In this document: positions 26,653 through 36,274 of the stretch, one piece after another
How the letters are laid out: each line of letters starts with the position of its first letter
Numbering within the stretch: the first letter of the stretch is position 1
Origin: Marinobacter sp. BW6
Lineage (GTDB): Bacteria; Pseudomonadota; Gammaproteobacteria; Pseudomonadales; Oleiphilaceae
Assembly (NCBI RefSeq): GCF_008107725.1
Contig: NZ_VIRN01000054.1
Span: 124,001-188,000 of the forward strand
Direction: 5' to 3'
DNA: 64,000 nucleotides
Notes under the pieces: model-generated
Seen by the model: the letters and a program-made list of their open reading frames with translations, nothing else
Databases searched by the model: none
What the model was told of the DNA's origin: nothing
Program-made: the position numbers and the translations under genes

Positions 26653-27609
26653 ATGGGCGAGTTCGAACTGATCCGGCGTTATTTTCTGCCGCTGGCCGGG
26701 CGGCAGGAATCCCGACCCCTGATTCTGGGTCCCGGGGATGACTGCGCCATTCAGCGGATTCCTGCTGGCCGGGATCTTGTCTTTTCCGTGGATGCTCTCG
26801 TGGAGGGTGTCCATTTTCCCCGAAACTATCGTCCCGATTACCTGGGTTGGCGTGCTCTCGCCGCGGCAGCCAGTGATCTTGCTGCCATGGGTGCCGATCC
26901 GGAATGTTTCACGCTTGCGCTGACATTGCCGGCTGTGGATGAGCAGTGGCTTGAAGGCTTCTCGAAGGGGCTGAGAAGTGCCAGCGATGCGTTCGGCCTC
27001 GAATTGGCCGGCGGGGATACCACCTCCGGGCCCCTAACCCTGAGCCTGCAGGTGCATGGCACAGTGGAGCAGGGTCGCGGGGTTCTACGCTCCGGCGCCC
27101 GTCCCGGGGACCTGATTGCCGTGTCGGGAACCCTGGGTAACGCCGGTGCTGCCCTCGACTACCTTTCAGAACCTGATCCCTCCGCTGACATGTTATCGTT
27201 GCTGGAGCATTACCACCGTCCCTGGCCCAGGCTGGATCTGGCAAGTTCTATGCGTAGGTACGCAAATGCGGCAATTGATATCTCTGATGGTTTACTGGCT
27301 GATCTCGGTCACATTCTTGCCGCTTCGGATGTCGGTGCCCGGATTGAGAGTGCCCGATTGCCTCTTTCGCCTGCTCTGTCAGGGCTTAAAGGCGACAAGG
27401 CCGTGAACTATGCGTTGCGTTCAGGCGACGATTACGAACTTTGCCTGTGTTTCTCCCCCGAAAACTGGGATCGCGCCCCGGAATCACTGAAGAGTCAGCT
27501 TACCTTGATCGGCTCTGTTGAAGCTGAGCCGGGCCTGTATCTCGACGGTGTCGATTGCAGTTTGGAATCCGTGCCCGCTGGGTTTGACCATTTCAGGAGT
27601 GAGTCATGA
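26653..27609 (+). CDS. thiL: Thiamine-monophosphate kinase
   Basis: Phosphorylates thiamine monophosphate to thiamine pyrophosphate with ATP. The N-terminal GEFELIRRYF and GPGDDCAI (metal and ATP binding), VDALVEGVHF, LGWRALAAAASDLAAMGA, and GDTTSGPLTLSL segments are family hallmarks; the later block AAIDISDGLLADLGHI is also intact. 318 residues is normal. It starts three bases after the nusB stop and overlaps pgpA by four bases. Confidence 0.96.
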   Translation: MGEFELIRRYFLPLAGRQESRPLILGPGDDCAIQRIPAGRDLVFSVDALVEGVHFPRNYRPDYLGWRALAAAASDLAAMGADPECFTLALTLPAVDEQWLEGFSKGLRSASDAFGLELAGGDTTSGPLTLSLQVHGTVEQGRGVLRSGARPGDLIAVSGTLGNAGAALDYLSEPDPSADMLSLLEHYHRPWPRLDLASSMRRYANAAIDISDGLLADLGHILAASDVGARIESARLPLSPALSGLKGDKAVNYALRSGDDYELCLCFSPENWDRAPESLKSQLTLIGSVEAEPGLYLDGVDCSLESVPAGFDHFRSES

Positions 27610-28133
27610 ATCAGGAAGGTCAGCCCCCGGAACCGGAGACGCCGGCAATCATACTGCCGCCGGGCTTTTTGCGGGACCCCGTTCATCTTCTCGCGTTTGG
27701 TTTTGGCAGCGGCGCAACTGCGAGGGCACCCGGTACCTGGGGAAGTCTGGCTGCGATCCCGCTCTGGTACGGTTTTGCCTGGTTGCCGCCTGTAGGCTAT
27801 TGGCTCGTGGTCCTGACTGCTTTTTTTGTCGGTATCTGGCTGTGTGGCAAGACGGCTCAAGATCTCAAGGTTCACGACCATGGCGGCATTGTCTGGGACG
27901 AATTCGTCGGGATGTGGATTGCCCTCGGATTGTTCCCCGACAACATCTACGGGGTTCTCGGCGCCTTCGCTCTGTTCCGGTTGTTTGATATTGCCAAGCC
28001 CTGGCCCATCAATTGGCTCGACCAGCAGCTGCCTGGCGGGCTGGGTATTATGGTTGACGATGTTATTGCCGGCTTCATGGCGCTGATCTGCCTGTGGGCA
28101 GTGGATGTGTGGCTAGTGCCCGTGATGATTTAG
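27606..28133 (+). CDS. pgpA: Phosphatidylglycerophosphatase A
   Basis: Inner-membrane phosphatase that converts phosphatidylglycerophosphate to phosphatidylglycerol. The conserved FGSGATARAPGTWGSLAAIPL segment lies near residues 34-54, and the acidic block DHGGIVWDEFVGMW near 94-107 holds likely metal ligands. Three to four hydrophobic membrane segments are visible. 175 residues is typical. Last gene of the nrdR-to-pgpA run; ATG overlaps thiL by four bases. Confidence 0.95.
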   Translation: MNQEGQPPEPETPAIILPPGFLRDPVHLLAFGFGSGATARAPGTWGSLAAIPLWYGFAWLPPVGYWLVVLTAFFVGIWLCGKTAQDLKVHDHGGIVWDEFVGMWIALGLFPDNIYGVLGAFALFRLFDIAKPWPINWLDQQLPGGLGIMVDDVIAGFMALICLWAVDVWLVPVMI

Positions 28134-28151
28134 ACGGGCACGTATGGTTTG

Positions 28152-28355
28152 TCAGTGAAGCTGCTGTTCTTCCGGCAGCATACGGACAACGTGCAGAAAT
28201 CGCTTGAGGCCTGTCTCGGCTCGCTCCCGCGAAGCGAACGGGCCACTGTCAAACCCTTCCCGGGTGGTGAAGTACCATTTGCTCCCTACGCAGAAAAATC
28301 GACTACTGCGAAAGGGCACCGGCCCTTCTTCTCCGGTCCTGTGTTGGGTATCCAT
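28152..28355 (-). CDS. DUF6316 family small protein
   Basis: A 67-residue protein with the pattern RSSRFFCVGSKWYFTTREG followed by GPFASRERAETGLKRFL, which I recognise as the small DUF6316 family of gammaproteobacteria; function unknown. It begins with an acidic-polar tail and has no signal or membrane segment. The ATG is preceded by AGGAG at a good distance on the minus strand. The opposite strand also has an open frame over this stretch, without conserved content. It is convergent with pgpA, 18 bases apart, and diverges from the DUF2057 gene. Confidence 0.7.
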   Translation of the reverse strand: MDTQHRTGEEGPVPFRSSRFFCVGSKWYFTTREGFDSGPFASRERAETGLKRFLHVVRMLPEEQQLH

Positions 28356-28624
28356 GGCGTCTCCTGTGCTGCCCGCTTATCGTTCTTGCTTTTCGGGCGC
28401 CGCGTTAATATCTGCCGATCTGTTTAAAATTAACCCAATTCAGGGCGAATTCAACATTTTTTTACAATTTTACGGGTTGGGTCTCAATCGGGATCAGCGA
28501 TAAAAAAACCGGAGTAGGCCAGCGAAGCGCGCCGTTGTCTTGCCCTTGTCAGATGCACTCGTCAGAATGCTACGAAACTGGCGCCAGCCTGACGCCACTT
28601 CCATCCTCATGCCAAGGAGACTAA

Positions 28625-29320
28625 ATGAACATTTCTCATGTTATCCGTGTTTTCCAATCAACAAGACAGGGGTGGTGCAAAGGCGTCGCTCGCTTGCGCG
28701 TCGGAGTGGTTGCAGTCGTTGTGATGTCTCTTGTGGGGTGCGCTTCCAGTGTAAGTGTTGTAGAAACCTGGGAGGGCAGTCCCACTGCCGCGGCCAATGC
28801 GGCCACGCTCGAGGCGCCGGGTGAAATCCGGGTTACCCAGGTGAATGGACGGGCCATGACCAACTTCCTTATGGATGACCTGGCGCTGGACTATGCCCTG
28901 CTTCCCGGCGAAAACGAGGTTGTCTTTGTCTACAAGACAATCTGGGCAAAAAGTGGTGTGGTCAGAAACGGGGAATCGAAAGTTCACGTGATTGAGAGTG
29001 AGCCCCAGGTTGTTCGCTTCGAGGCGGAAGCTGGTGAGACCTATCGTTTTGACTTTGATCGGCCCGAGTCGCGTCGGGAAGCAGAGCAGGAAATGCCGGA
29101 GTTCTCCGCAGCTATCGTCTCTTCTACAGGAACGGCGGTAGCAAGCTCAACTGTCTGGGATCGAGAAGAGCAAATGACTGCCTCTCGTACGCCGATCCCG
29201 GCGTCCAGCGCCGACAGCGCGCCGGTGAGCGGCGATAACGCGCTTGAGCAGCTCAAAACCATCTGGGAAACAGCGAGTGACGAGGATAAGAAGGCGTTCC
29301 TTCGCTGGGCGTTTGAATAA
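28625..29320 (+). CDS. DUF2057 family lipoprotein
   Basis: Predicted lipoprotein of the DUF2057 (YccT-like) family, of unknown role in the envelope. The hydrophobic signal ends in VMSLVGCAS with the modified cysteine at about residue 39, a rather long leader. The DUF2057 region covers about residues 60-165: PGEIRVTQVNGRAM, LLPGENEVVFVYKTIW, and an EAEAGETYRFDFDRP block. The C-terminal part (about 170-232) is polar and low-complexity, ending in a helical DEDKKAFLRWAFE tail. AAGGAG lies close upstream of the ATG. Neighbours do not indicate a pathway. Confidence 0.8.
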   Translation: MNISHVIRVFQSTRQGWCKGVARLRVGVVAVVVMSLVGCASSVSVVETWEGSPTAAANAATLEAPGEIRVTQVNGRAMTNFLMDDLALDYALLPGENEVVFVYKTIWAKSGVVRNGESKVHVIESEPQVVRFEAEAGETYRFDFDRPESRREAEQEMPEFSAAIVSSTGTAVASSTVWDREEQMTASRTPIPASSADSAPVSGDNALEQLKTIWETASDEDKKAFLRWAFE

Positions 29321-29337
29321 CCTGAGCCGCGTATAAG

Positions 29338-29368
29338 CGTTTCCGGAGCCTGTTCAGGCCCGGAAACG
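29338..29368. terminator. Bidirectional hairpin between DUF2057 gene and WS/DGAT gene
   Basis: Perfect 9-bp stem CGTTTCCGG / CCGGAAACG with a 13-base loop; it covers the stop codon of the acyltransferase gene. T-rich flanks are short, so efficiency is uncertain. Confidence 0.55.
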
Positions 29369-30883
29369 TTTCAGGGCTTTCTTCAGAAGTCCCTCCAGCG
29401 CCGTCATGGCATCATCCGCAAGGGTCTGTGTTGGAGAGGCCGCTATGGGCTCTTTGGCATCGTCGGCTCCGAGCCGTTGCATGGCAGCTTCGATGGCATT
29501 GAGACTTTCAGCCACATGGGCCTGCAGGGACTCTCCGTTAGCCACCACGTCCGGACAGGTGGTGAAATTAAGTGTCAGTCTTCCCTCATAGCTTACCGCA
29601 ACGATGACCAGCCCCATGCTGTCGAACAGCGGCGCCGTATTGTATTGCTGAACCAGACGTGCACCCTGCAGGTAAAGTGGCACCTGTGGTCCGGGAACGT
29701 TGGTGATGGGCAGGTTGAACACTGGCTGATAGCGCTGGGCAATCTGCAATTCCGAGTAGAGTCTCGCAGATAGCGCCAACATGGTGGAGGGAAGGAGTTC
29801 CGTCAGCCGGTCGGCGGCAATGGCCTCCCGGTAGGGTTCCGAGGCGACTGCGTTCCAGTGTATCCGGCGAATGCGGTGGGCGGGATTGGTTTCATCGGTC
29901 GCCAGATCCAGCAGCATGGCGGACATCTGATTTCCGGTTGCCCGACGCAGGCTGTTGGATCGCACCGAAATGGGTGTCATGACCACCAGAGACCTGTCGG
30001 CACTGGCGCCTTCGCTGATCAGGTAGCGCTTCAGGGTTTCGGCGCACAAGCCCAGAACCACATCGTTCAGGGTTACGTCTCCGAGAAATGCCTTGATGGC
30101 TTTTAGCCTTGAAAGCTCCACGCTGGCCGCGACAATTTGCCGATTTGCCGTAATCTGGCGATTGAAGGGGCTGTGTGGGGCTGAGAACAGCGGCAGGGGC
30201 AGTGGCAGTTTGCGCAGCTGTTTCTGGATCAGGCCGCGGGCGGTGGCCTCGGCCGCGTTGAACGCCAGAGAGGTAAACTGAAGCGGCGTGCGGATGATGT
30301 TGGCACCCGCCTGCAGCACGACCCGCTCTTCCGAGGGTTCCGGTCTGGGCTGCCAGGGTCGCGGTGGTGCAATCGGGCTGGGCTCGGGGGTGTATTCGAG
30401 CAGCTTGCCAATGATTTCCTCGCCACTGAAGGCGTCAATGGCCGCGTGATGCAATTTGACGATCAGCGCAAAGCCGTCACTGCTGGTGTTTTCCTCATCC
30501 AGTTTGAACCCGTCCACGAAGGTGATGTGCCAGAGGGGACGGTCCCTCTTTAACGGTTCTTCCAGAATCCGTGAGGCCAGGGTCATCAGGCTTGCCTTGC
30601 GGCCGTGTTCGCCCAGATTGACGTAGGCAAGGTGGCGCTCAATGCTGAAATCCGGGTCATCAATCCAGTACGGCCGGCCCAGCCGCAAGGGGATTTCCTT
30701 CAGGCGCTGCCGGAATACCGGCACGACATGAAGGCGGCTTCGAAGATAGGCGACAAAGGTGCTGAAGGCCAGTGGTTTTTCCCGCTCGCTGGCATCGAAG
30801 AGGTAGATGCCTCCGATGTGCATCGGTGTGGTTTCCGACTCGAGGTACAGGAACGAGGCATCCAGTTCCGACAGTTGCCGCAT
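29354..30883 (-). CDS. Wax ester synthase/diacylglycerol acyltransferase family protein
   Basis: WS/DGAT family enzyme, which uses acyl-CoA to esterify fatty alcohols or diacylglycerol for storage lipid. The acyltransferase core fills residues 1-460, with PLW at 116-118, an NDVVLGLC motif near 270, and ISVRSNS then GNQMSAMLLDL. The catalytic motif HHxxxDG reads HHAAIDA at 145-151: both histidines and the aspartate are kept but the glycine is alanine. ATG chosen because RQLSELDASFLYLES is the family start and AAGGGAG precedes it; 509 residues. Marinobacter genomes carry several such genes, only some highly active, so activity here is uncertain. Confidence 0.88.
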   Translation of the reverse strand: MRQLSELDASFLYLESETTPMHIGGIYLFDASEREKPLAFSTFVAYLRSRLHVVPVFRQRLKEIPLRLGRPYWIDDPDFSIERHLAYVNLGEHGRKASLMTLASRILEEPLKRDRPLWHITFVDGFKLDEENTSSDGFALIVKLHHAAIDAFSGEEIIGKLLEYTPEPSPIAPPRPWQPRPEPSEERVVLQAGANIIRTPLQFTSLAFNAAEATARGLIQKQLRKLPLPLPLFSAPHSPFNRQITANRQIVAASVELSRLKAIKAFLGDVTLNDVVLGLCAETLKRYLISEGASADRSLVVMTPISVRSNSLRRATGNQMSAMLLDLATDETNPAHRIRRIHWNAVASEPYREAIAADRLTELLPSTMLALSARLYSELQIAQRYQPVFNLPITNVPGPQVPLYLQGARLVQQYNTAPLFDSMGLVIVAVSYEGRLTLNFTTCPDVVANGESLQAHVAESLNAIEAAMQRLGADDAKEPIAASPTQTLADDAMTALEGLLKKALKRFRA

Positions 30884-30999
30884 CAGAGAGCTCCCTTCGG
30901 CGTTGGTTTCAGCTGCAGTATAAACGAAGTGTCCGGGCAAGCGGTTGACTCATTTGCCTGACATGACTCCGAGTTGCAGTCATACCATTTTCTTTATTT

Positions 31000-31911
31000 T
31001 CAGCCTGTTAGCCAGTTCGAAATGGCACCCTCTGCGCTGAGTTGCTCCCAGAACCACATCAAGGCCTTGCCCTGATCCTCGGCATGCCTGGCCAGATGAA
31101 GTGTTATCGGCTGGCGCGATTCCTGGACCTCTTTGATGACCAGTTTCCCTTCTTTCAGCTGTGAGCTGATTCGTGCCCTGGGTAGCCATCCGACGCCGAG
31201 GCCGGCCACCTGTGTGGCGATCTTCTGGTCAATGTTGGCGACCGTAAGGGTTCGTTGCCGATGGAATATGCCCGCGTGTCCCGGTGGCAGTGACCGTGAA
31301 GTGTCCGCAGCGACGGCTGCGGGATAACGGGAAATGTCTTCCTCGGAGAGCGGCGTTTCGGCATCCGCCAGAGGGTGGTCAGCGGCTACGGCAAACACAA
31401 AAGGCATATCTCCCAGGGGTTTGGTTGTGTAGTTTCCGGCAGGCTTGCTGAAATTATCGGCGCCGATAATCAGATCCACACGGCGGCTTTGCAGCGCATC
31501 CCAGGTGCCGGCGAAAACCTCTTCGACAATTTGAACGTCCACCGGCACGCCCAGCTCATAAAACTCCTGGATTGCCGGGAACAGGCATTCCGCCGGCAGC
31601 AGAGAGTTAAAGCCGATCCGTAACCGGGTTTCCCAGCCCTGGGCTACCTGCCGGGTGGTGTGCGCAAGGTTCTCTGCTGCTTCCAGCAGGGTACGACCTT
31701 CTTCCAGAAGGTACCGGCCGGCCGGGGTCAGTCGAGCACGATGGCCAGTGCGATCGTAGATGGCCACGTTCAGGTCTTCTTCCAGTTTCTGAACGGTGTA
31801 GCTGATAGCAGAGGGAACCCGGAACAGTTCGTTGGCAGCCCCGGCAAAACTGCCTTTGCGGTCTATGGCGTCAAGGACTTTGAGCGCGTCTATGGTGATG
31901 GCTGTATGCAT
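31000..31911 (-). CDS. LysR family transcriptional regulator
   Basis: A 303-residue LysR-type regulator. The winged helix-turn-helix is at about residues 5-65 (ALKVLDAIDRKGSFAGAANELFRVPSAISYTVQKLEEDL). The effector domain (about 92-298) starts LRIGFNSLLPAECLFPAIQEF. It diverges from the glutathionyl-hydroquinone reductase gene across a 115-base gap, so it probably controls that gene; a clear T-N11-A box could not be singled out. The inducer is unknown. Confidence 0.92.
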   Translation of the reverse strand: MHTAITIDALKVLDAIDRKGSFAGAANELFRVPSAISYTVQKLEEDLNVAIYDRTGHRARLTPAGRYLLEEGRTLLEAAENLAHTTRQVAQGWETRLRIGFNSLLPAECLFPAIQEFYELGVPVDVQIVEEVFAGTWDALQSRRVDLIIGADNFSKPAGNYTTKPLGDMPFVFAVAADHPLADAETPLSEEDISRYPAAVAADTSRSLPPGHAGIFHRQRTLTVANIDQKIATQVAGLGVGWLPRARISSQLKEGKLVIKEVQESRQPITLHLARHAEDQGKALMWFWEQLSAEGAISNWLTG

Positions 31912-32026
31912 GTTCGAATTATCTGAGGTTGTTGGCCAGAAATGCTTGTTTGAGAGCGTAGCAGGGTCCCCGGTATTCTGCCCATATTGATTTCATCATG
32001 TTCAGGAATTTTAACGGGAGGGCATT

Positions 32027-33013
32027 ATGGGTCTGCTGATTGACGGCAAATGGCATGACAGGTGGTACGACACCGACAAGAGCGGTGGCAAGTTTGAACG
32101 GGAGGCGGCCCGGTTCCGTAACTGGGTGACCGCTGACGGCTCACCGGGGCCCGAAGGTGAAGGTGGTTTCAAGGCCGAGTCTGGGCGCTATCACCTTTAT
32201 GTATCCATGGCGTGTCCGTGGGCGCATCGGACGTTGATTTTCCGGAAGCTCAAGGGACTGGAGAAGCATATTTCGGTGTCAGTGGTACATCCGGATATGG
32301 TGGAAAACGGCTGGGAGTTCCGACCCGACAGCGAGCAGCACCGGGACCATCTCCATGGATTTCGTTTCATGCACGAGGTCTATACCAGGGCTGCCCCTGA
32401 GTATTCCGGCCGGGTGACGGTACCGACCTTGTGGGACAAAAAGAAAGAGACGATTGCGAGCAACGAGTCGGCCGAGATTATCCGGATGTTCAATTCGGCT
32501 TTCAATAGCCTCGAAGGTGTTCGTACCGACCTGGATTTCTATCCCGAGGAGCTGCAAGGAGAGATTGGTACTGTGAATGCCCGGGTTTACGACACGGTTA
32601 ATAATGGCGTTTATAAGGCGGGTTTTGCCACTGCGCAGGATAAGTACGAGGAAGCCTACAATGCGCTGTTCGATTCTCTCGACTGGCTCGAGGAGCGGTT
32701 GTCTTCTCAACGGTATCTGGTGGGTGGCCGGCTCACCGAGGCTGACTGGAGGTTGTTCACCACGTTGATCCGGTTTGACGCGGTGTATTACAGCCACTTC
32801 AAGTGCAACCGCCAGCGTATCAGCGATTTTCCGGCGCTTTCCGCCTACGTTCGGGACCTCTACCAGGTGCCAGGTGTAGCGGAAACCGTGGATATTGATC
32901 AGATCAAACGCCACTACTACGTAAGCCAGAGAACCATTAACCCGACGCAGATCGTGCCAGTCGGGCCGGCGCTGGATTTTGCATCGCCTCATGGCAGGGA
33001 GATCTTGGAGTGA
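32027..33013 (+). CDS. yqjG: Glutathionyl-hydroquinone reductase (Xi-class GST)
   Basis: Cytoplasmic Xi-class glutathione transferase that reduces glutathionyl-hydroquinones through a mixed disulfide. The catalytic cysteine is Cys63 in SMACPWAHRTLIFR. The thioredoxin-like domain is followed by NESAEIIRMFNSAF and an all-helical C-terminal domain with EADWRLFTTLIRFDAVYY, all typical of YqjG/ECM4-type proteins. 328 residues matches. GGGAGGGC lies just upstream of the ATG. The divergent LysR gene is a likely regulator, suggesting a response to quinone-type or electrophile stress. Confidence 0.93.
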   Translation: MGLLIDGKWHDRWYDTDKSGGKFEREAARFRNWVTADGSPGPEGEGGFKAESGRYHLYVSMACPWAHRTLIFRKLKGLEKHISVSVVHPDMVENGWEFRPDSEQHRDHLHGFRFMHEVYTRAAPEYSGRVTVPTLWDKKKETIASNESAEIIRMFNSAFNSLEGVRTDLDFYPEELQGEIGTVNARVYDTVNNGVYKAGFATAQDKYEEAYNALFDSLDWLEERLSSQRYLVGGRLTEADWRLFTTLIRFDAVYYSHFKCNRQRISDFPALSAYVRDLYQVPGVAETVDIDQIKRHYYVSQRTINPTQIVPVGPALDFASPHGREILE

Positions 33014-33028
33014 CTTGCCGGTGACCAG

Positions 33029-33058
33029 TGTCGGATTACGGCTTTGCGTAATCCGACA
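33029..33058. repeat. REP-like palindrome between yqjG and ispB
   Basis: Perfect 12-bp arms TGTCGGATTACG / CGTAATCCGACA with a 6-base loop, same family as the palindromes between radA and ettA. It separates the convergent yqjG and ispB genes. Confidence 0.8.
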
Positions 33059-33079
33059 AACCGCTAGCGAAAAAGCTCA

Positions 33080-34048
33080 CTAGCTAACCCGCGCAACCGC
33101 AATGTCAGTCAGCAATACCATCGCTTCCTTGTGTGCTGATTCGGGAAGGCATTTCAGGCAGCCAGAGGCCAACGCGGCCTGCTCCCGGGCTTTTGTCATG
33201 GTGTATTCGATTGCCCCTGAGCGCTCAACGATATCGAGGATTCGGGGCAGATCATCCAGGCCGCCTTTTCGGATCGCTTGACGGATAAGCTGCCGCTCAT
33301 CTTCGGTTCCGTGGCTCATGGCGTGGATCAGGGGTAGGGTGGTCTTGCCTTCAGCCAGGTCGTCGCCGACGTTCTTGCCCATGGCTTCGGCGTCGCCCCG
33401 ATAATCCAGAACATCGTCCACCAGCTGGAACGCCAAGCCGAGGTGCTTGCCGTATTCTTTCAGTCCCAATTCCTGATCCTCACTGGCAGCGGCGAGCAGG
33501 GCGCCGGTGTGGGAGGCGGCTTCGAACAGCATGGCGGTCTTGTTGTGGATGACCTTCATATACTGGTCTTCGGTCAGGTCTGGGTTTTTCACGTTCATCA
33601 GCTGCATGACCTCGCCTTCGGCGATCACCGCTGTGGCATGGGACAATACTTCCATAATGCGCAGGCTTTTCAGTTCCACCATCATCTCGAACGCCCGGGC
33701 GTAGAGGAAATCACCTACCAGCACGCTTGGCGCGTTGCCCCACCGGGCGTTGGCGGTGCTTCGGCCCCGGCGCATGTCTGAGGTGTCTACTACATCGTCA
33801 TGTAGCAGGGTGGCGGTGTGCAGGAATTCGATCACGGCGGCGAGCTTGAGATGGTCGTTTTCCCCGTAGCCGGCGGCCTGGCTGGAAAGCAAAACCAGTA
33901 ATGGTCTCAGGCGCTTACCGCCACTCTCAATGATGTATTGGGCGATTTTCTCCACCAGGGGAACATCTGAGGAAAGCCGCTGGATGATCAGATCATTAAC
34001 GCGGCTGAAGTCGTCGGCCACGGTGTCGTAAATGCGCTGGGCTGTCAT
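33080..34048 (-). CDS. ispB: Octaprenyl diphosphate synthase
   Basis: Builds the C40 side chain of ubiquinone by successive additions of isopentenyl diphosphate. The two aspartate-rich motifs are LLHDDVVDTSDMRRG (about residues 82-96) and QLVDDVLDYRGD (about 210-221); GGKRLRPLLVLL precedes them. The chosen ATG gives 322 residues, as in E. coli IspB. An open frame continues 23 codons upstream without conserved content. It diverges from rplU-rpmA, the usual arrangement in gammaproteobacteria. Confidence 0.95.
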   Translation of the reverse strand: MTAQRIYDTVADDFSRVNDLIIQRLSSDVPLVEKIAQYIIESGGKRLRPLLVLLSSQAAGYGENDHLKLAAVIEFLHTATLLHDDVVDTSDMRRGRSTANARWGNAPSVLVGDFLYARAFEMMVELKSLRIMEVLSHATAVIAEGEVMQLMNVKNPDLTEDQYMKVIHNKTAMLFEAASHTGALLAAASEDQELGLKEYGKHLGLAFQLVDDVLDYRGDAEAMGKNVGDDLAEGKTTLPLIHAMSHGTEDERQLIRQAIRKGGLDDLPRILDIVERSGAIEYTMTKAREQAALASGCLKCLPESAHKEAMVLLTDIAVARVS

Positions 34049-34151
34049 GCGGCTTGTAGATCCCTTGCTGGTGTTATCGTCGTTGCGATCGTTGATATTA
34101 AAGGCAGGTCGCGGCAATGCTAGGTATTGCCGAAGGTAGTGTCAACTTGGC

Positions 34152-34180
34152 TTGTGTTGCGGTGCGTCTTTTCGTACAAT
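34152..34180 (+). promoter_or_regulatory. Probable sigma-70 promoter of rplU-rpmA
   Basis: TTGTGT and TACAAT are 17 bases apart, about 110 bases before rplU. The leader between is G+C-rich and can fold, including GCGCTC...GAGCGC pairing, but no named leader motif was recognised. Confidence 0.55.
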
Positions 34181-34291
34181 CACGCGCCCAACTCATCCCA
34201 ACCTGCGCTCCCTGCTATAGGGTCGCCAGAGCGCCTCCCTTAGAACCAGGTGGATAAGAGCAGGGATGGGTCAATCGTGGAGAACGAGTGA

Positions 34292-34603
34292 ATGTACGCA
34301 GTTATTGTTAGCGGTGGTAAGCAGCACCGTGTAAAAGAAGGTGAAACCCTGAAGCTGGAAAAGCTGGAAGTTGAAACCGGTGGCAACGTTGAGTTCGATC
34401 GCGTTCTGCTGGTCGCCGACGGCGACAAGGTTCAGGTGGGCGCGCCGGTTGTTGATGGTGCCAAAGTGACTGCAGAAGTGGTTAGCCACGGCCGTCACGA
34501 CAAGGTTCAGATTATCAAGTTCCGTCGTCGTAAGCATCACATGAAGCGTCAGGGCCACCGTCAGTGGTTTACTGAAGTCAAGATCACGGGTATCAAGGGC
34601 TGA
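34292..34603 (+). CDS. rplU: 50S ribosomal protein L21
   Basis: Ribosomal protein that contacts 23S rRNA. The 103 residues follow L21 throughout: [25 protein letters not shown] at the N terminus and the signature [19 protein letters not shown]-type basic block (read here as [18 protein letters not shown]) near residues 72-90. First gene of rplU-rpmA; the pair is followed by two hairpins and obgE. Confidence 0.98.
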   Translation: MYAVIVSGGKQHRVKEGETLKLEKLEVETGGNVEFDRVLLVADGDKVQVGAPVVDGAKVTAEVVSHGRHDKVQIIKFRRRKHHMKRQGHRQWFTEVKITGIKG

Positions 34604-34639
34604 GGCTCTCGAATTACCCCTTAAATAAGGAGGCTGGTA

Positions 34640-34900
34640 ATGGCTCACAAAAAAGCAGCAGGTAGTACCCGTAACGGTCGCGATTCCGAGTCGAAACGAC
34701 TTGGTGTGAAGCGCTATGGCGGTGAGACTGTTTCTGCAGGCAGCATCATCGTTCGTCAGCGTGGCACCCGTTTCCACGCTGGTAGCAACGTTGGCATTGG
34801 CAAGGACCACACCCTGTTCGCGAAATCGGAAGGTCAGGTGAAGTTCGAAGTCAAAGGCCCGCAGAGCCGTAAGTTCGTGAGCATCGTTCCGGCTGCGTAA
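34640..34900 (+). CDS. rpmA: 50S ribosomal protein L27
   Basis: Ribosomal protein whose N-terminal tail reaches the peptidyl transferase centre. The 86 residues start [17 protein letters not shown] and contain the L27 signature [15 protein letters not shown]. No cleavable N-terminal extension of the Firmicutes type is present. TAAGGAGG lies upstream of the ATG. It ends about 70 bases before a strong terminator. Confidence 0.98.
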   Translation: MAHKKAAGSTRNGRDSESKRLGVKRYGGETVSAGSIIVRQRGTRFHAGSNVGIGKDHTLFAKSEGQVKFEVKGPQSRKFVSIVPAA

Positions 34901-34976
34901 GCAGCGGCGATCCGGTTCTATCGAACCTTGGGTGGCGCTGATACCCTGATATTATCAGGGAGTCAGAGTCATCCGG

Positions 34977-35013
34977 AGCCCCGCAAAGCTTCCTAGAGGC
35001 TGCGGGGCTTTTT
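34977..35013 (+). terminator. Intrinsic terminator between rpmA and obgE
   Basis: Nine-bp stem AGCCCCGCA / TGCGGGGCT with a smaller inner stem, then TTTTTA. A second hairpin (CCCTGAT-ATT-ATCAGGG, 34944-34960) lies just upstream. It probably gives partial termination before obgE. Confidence 0.85.
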
Positions 35014-35041
35014 AGTTTATGCGCATGGCGCAAAGGGTTGA

Positions 35042-36238
<1,197 letters not shown>

Positions 36239-36274
36239 AAGCAGGACAGACACCAGAGAGATCGCTCACGCACC

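Noticed and set aside
28149-28427. 92-residue plus-strand frame over the DUF6316 gene
   Set aside because: No family resemblance and no ribosome site; the minus-strand frame has both.
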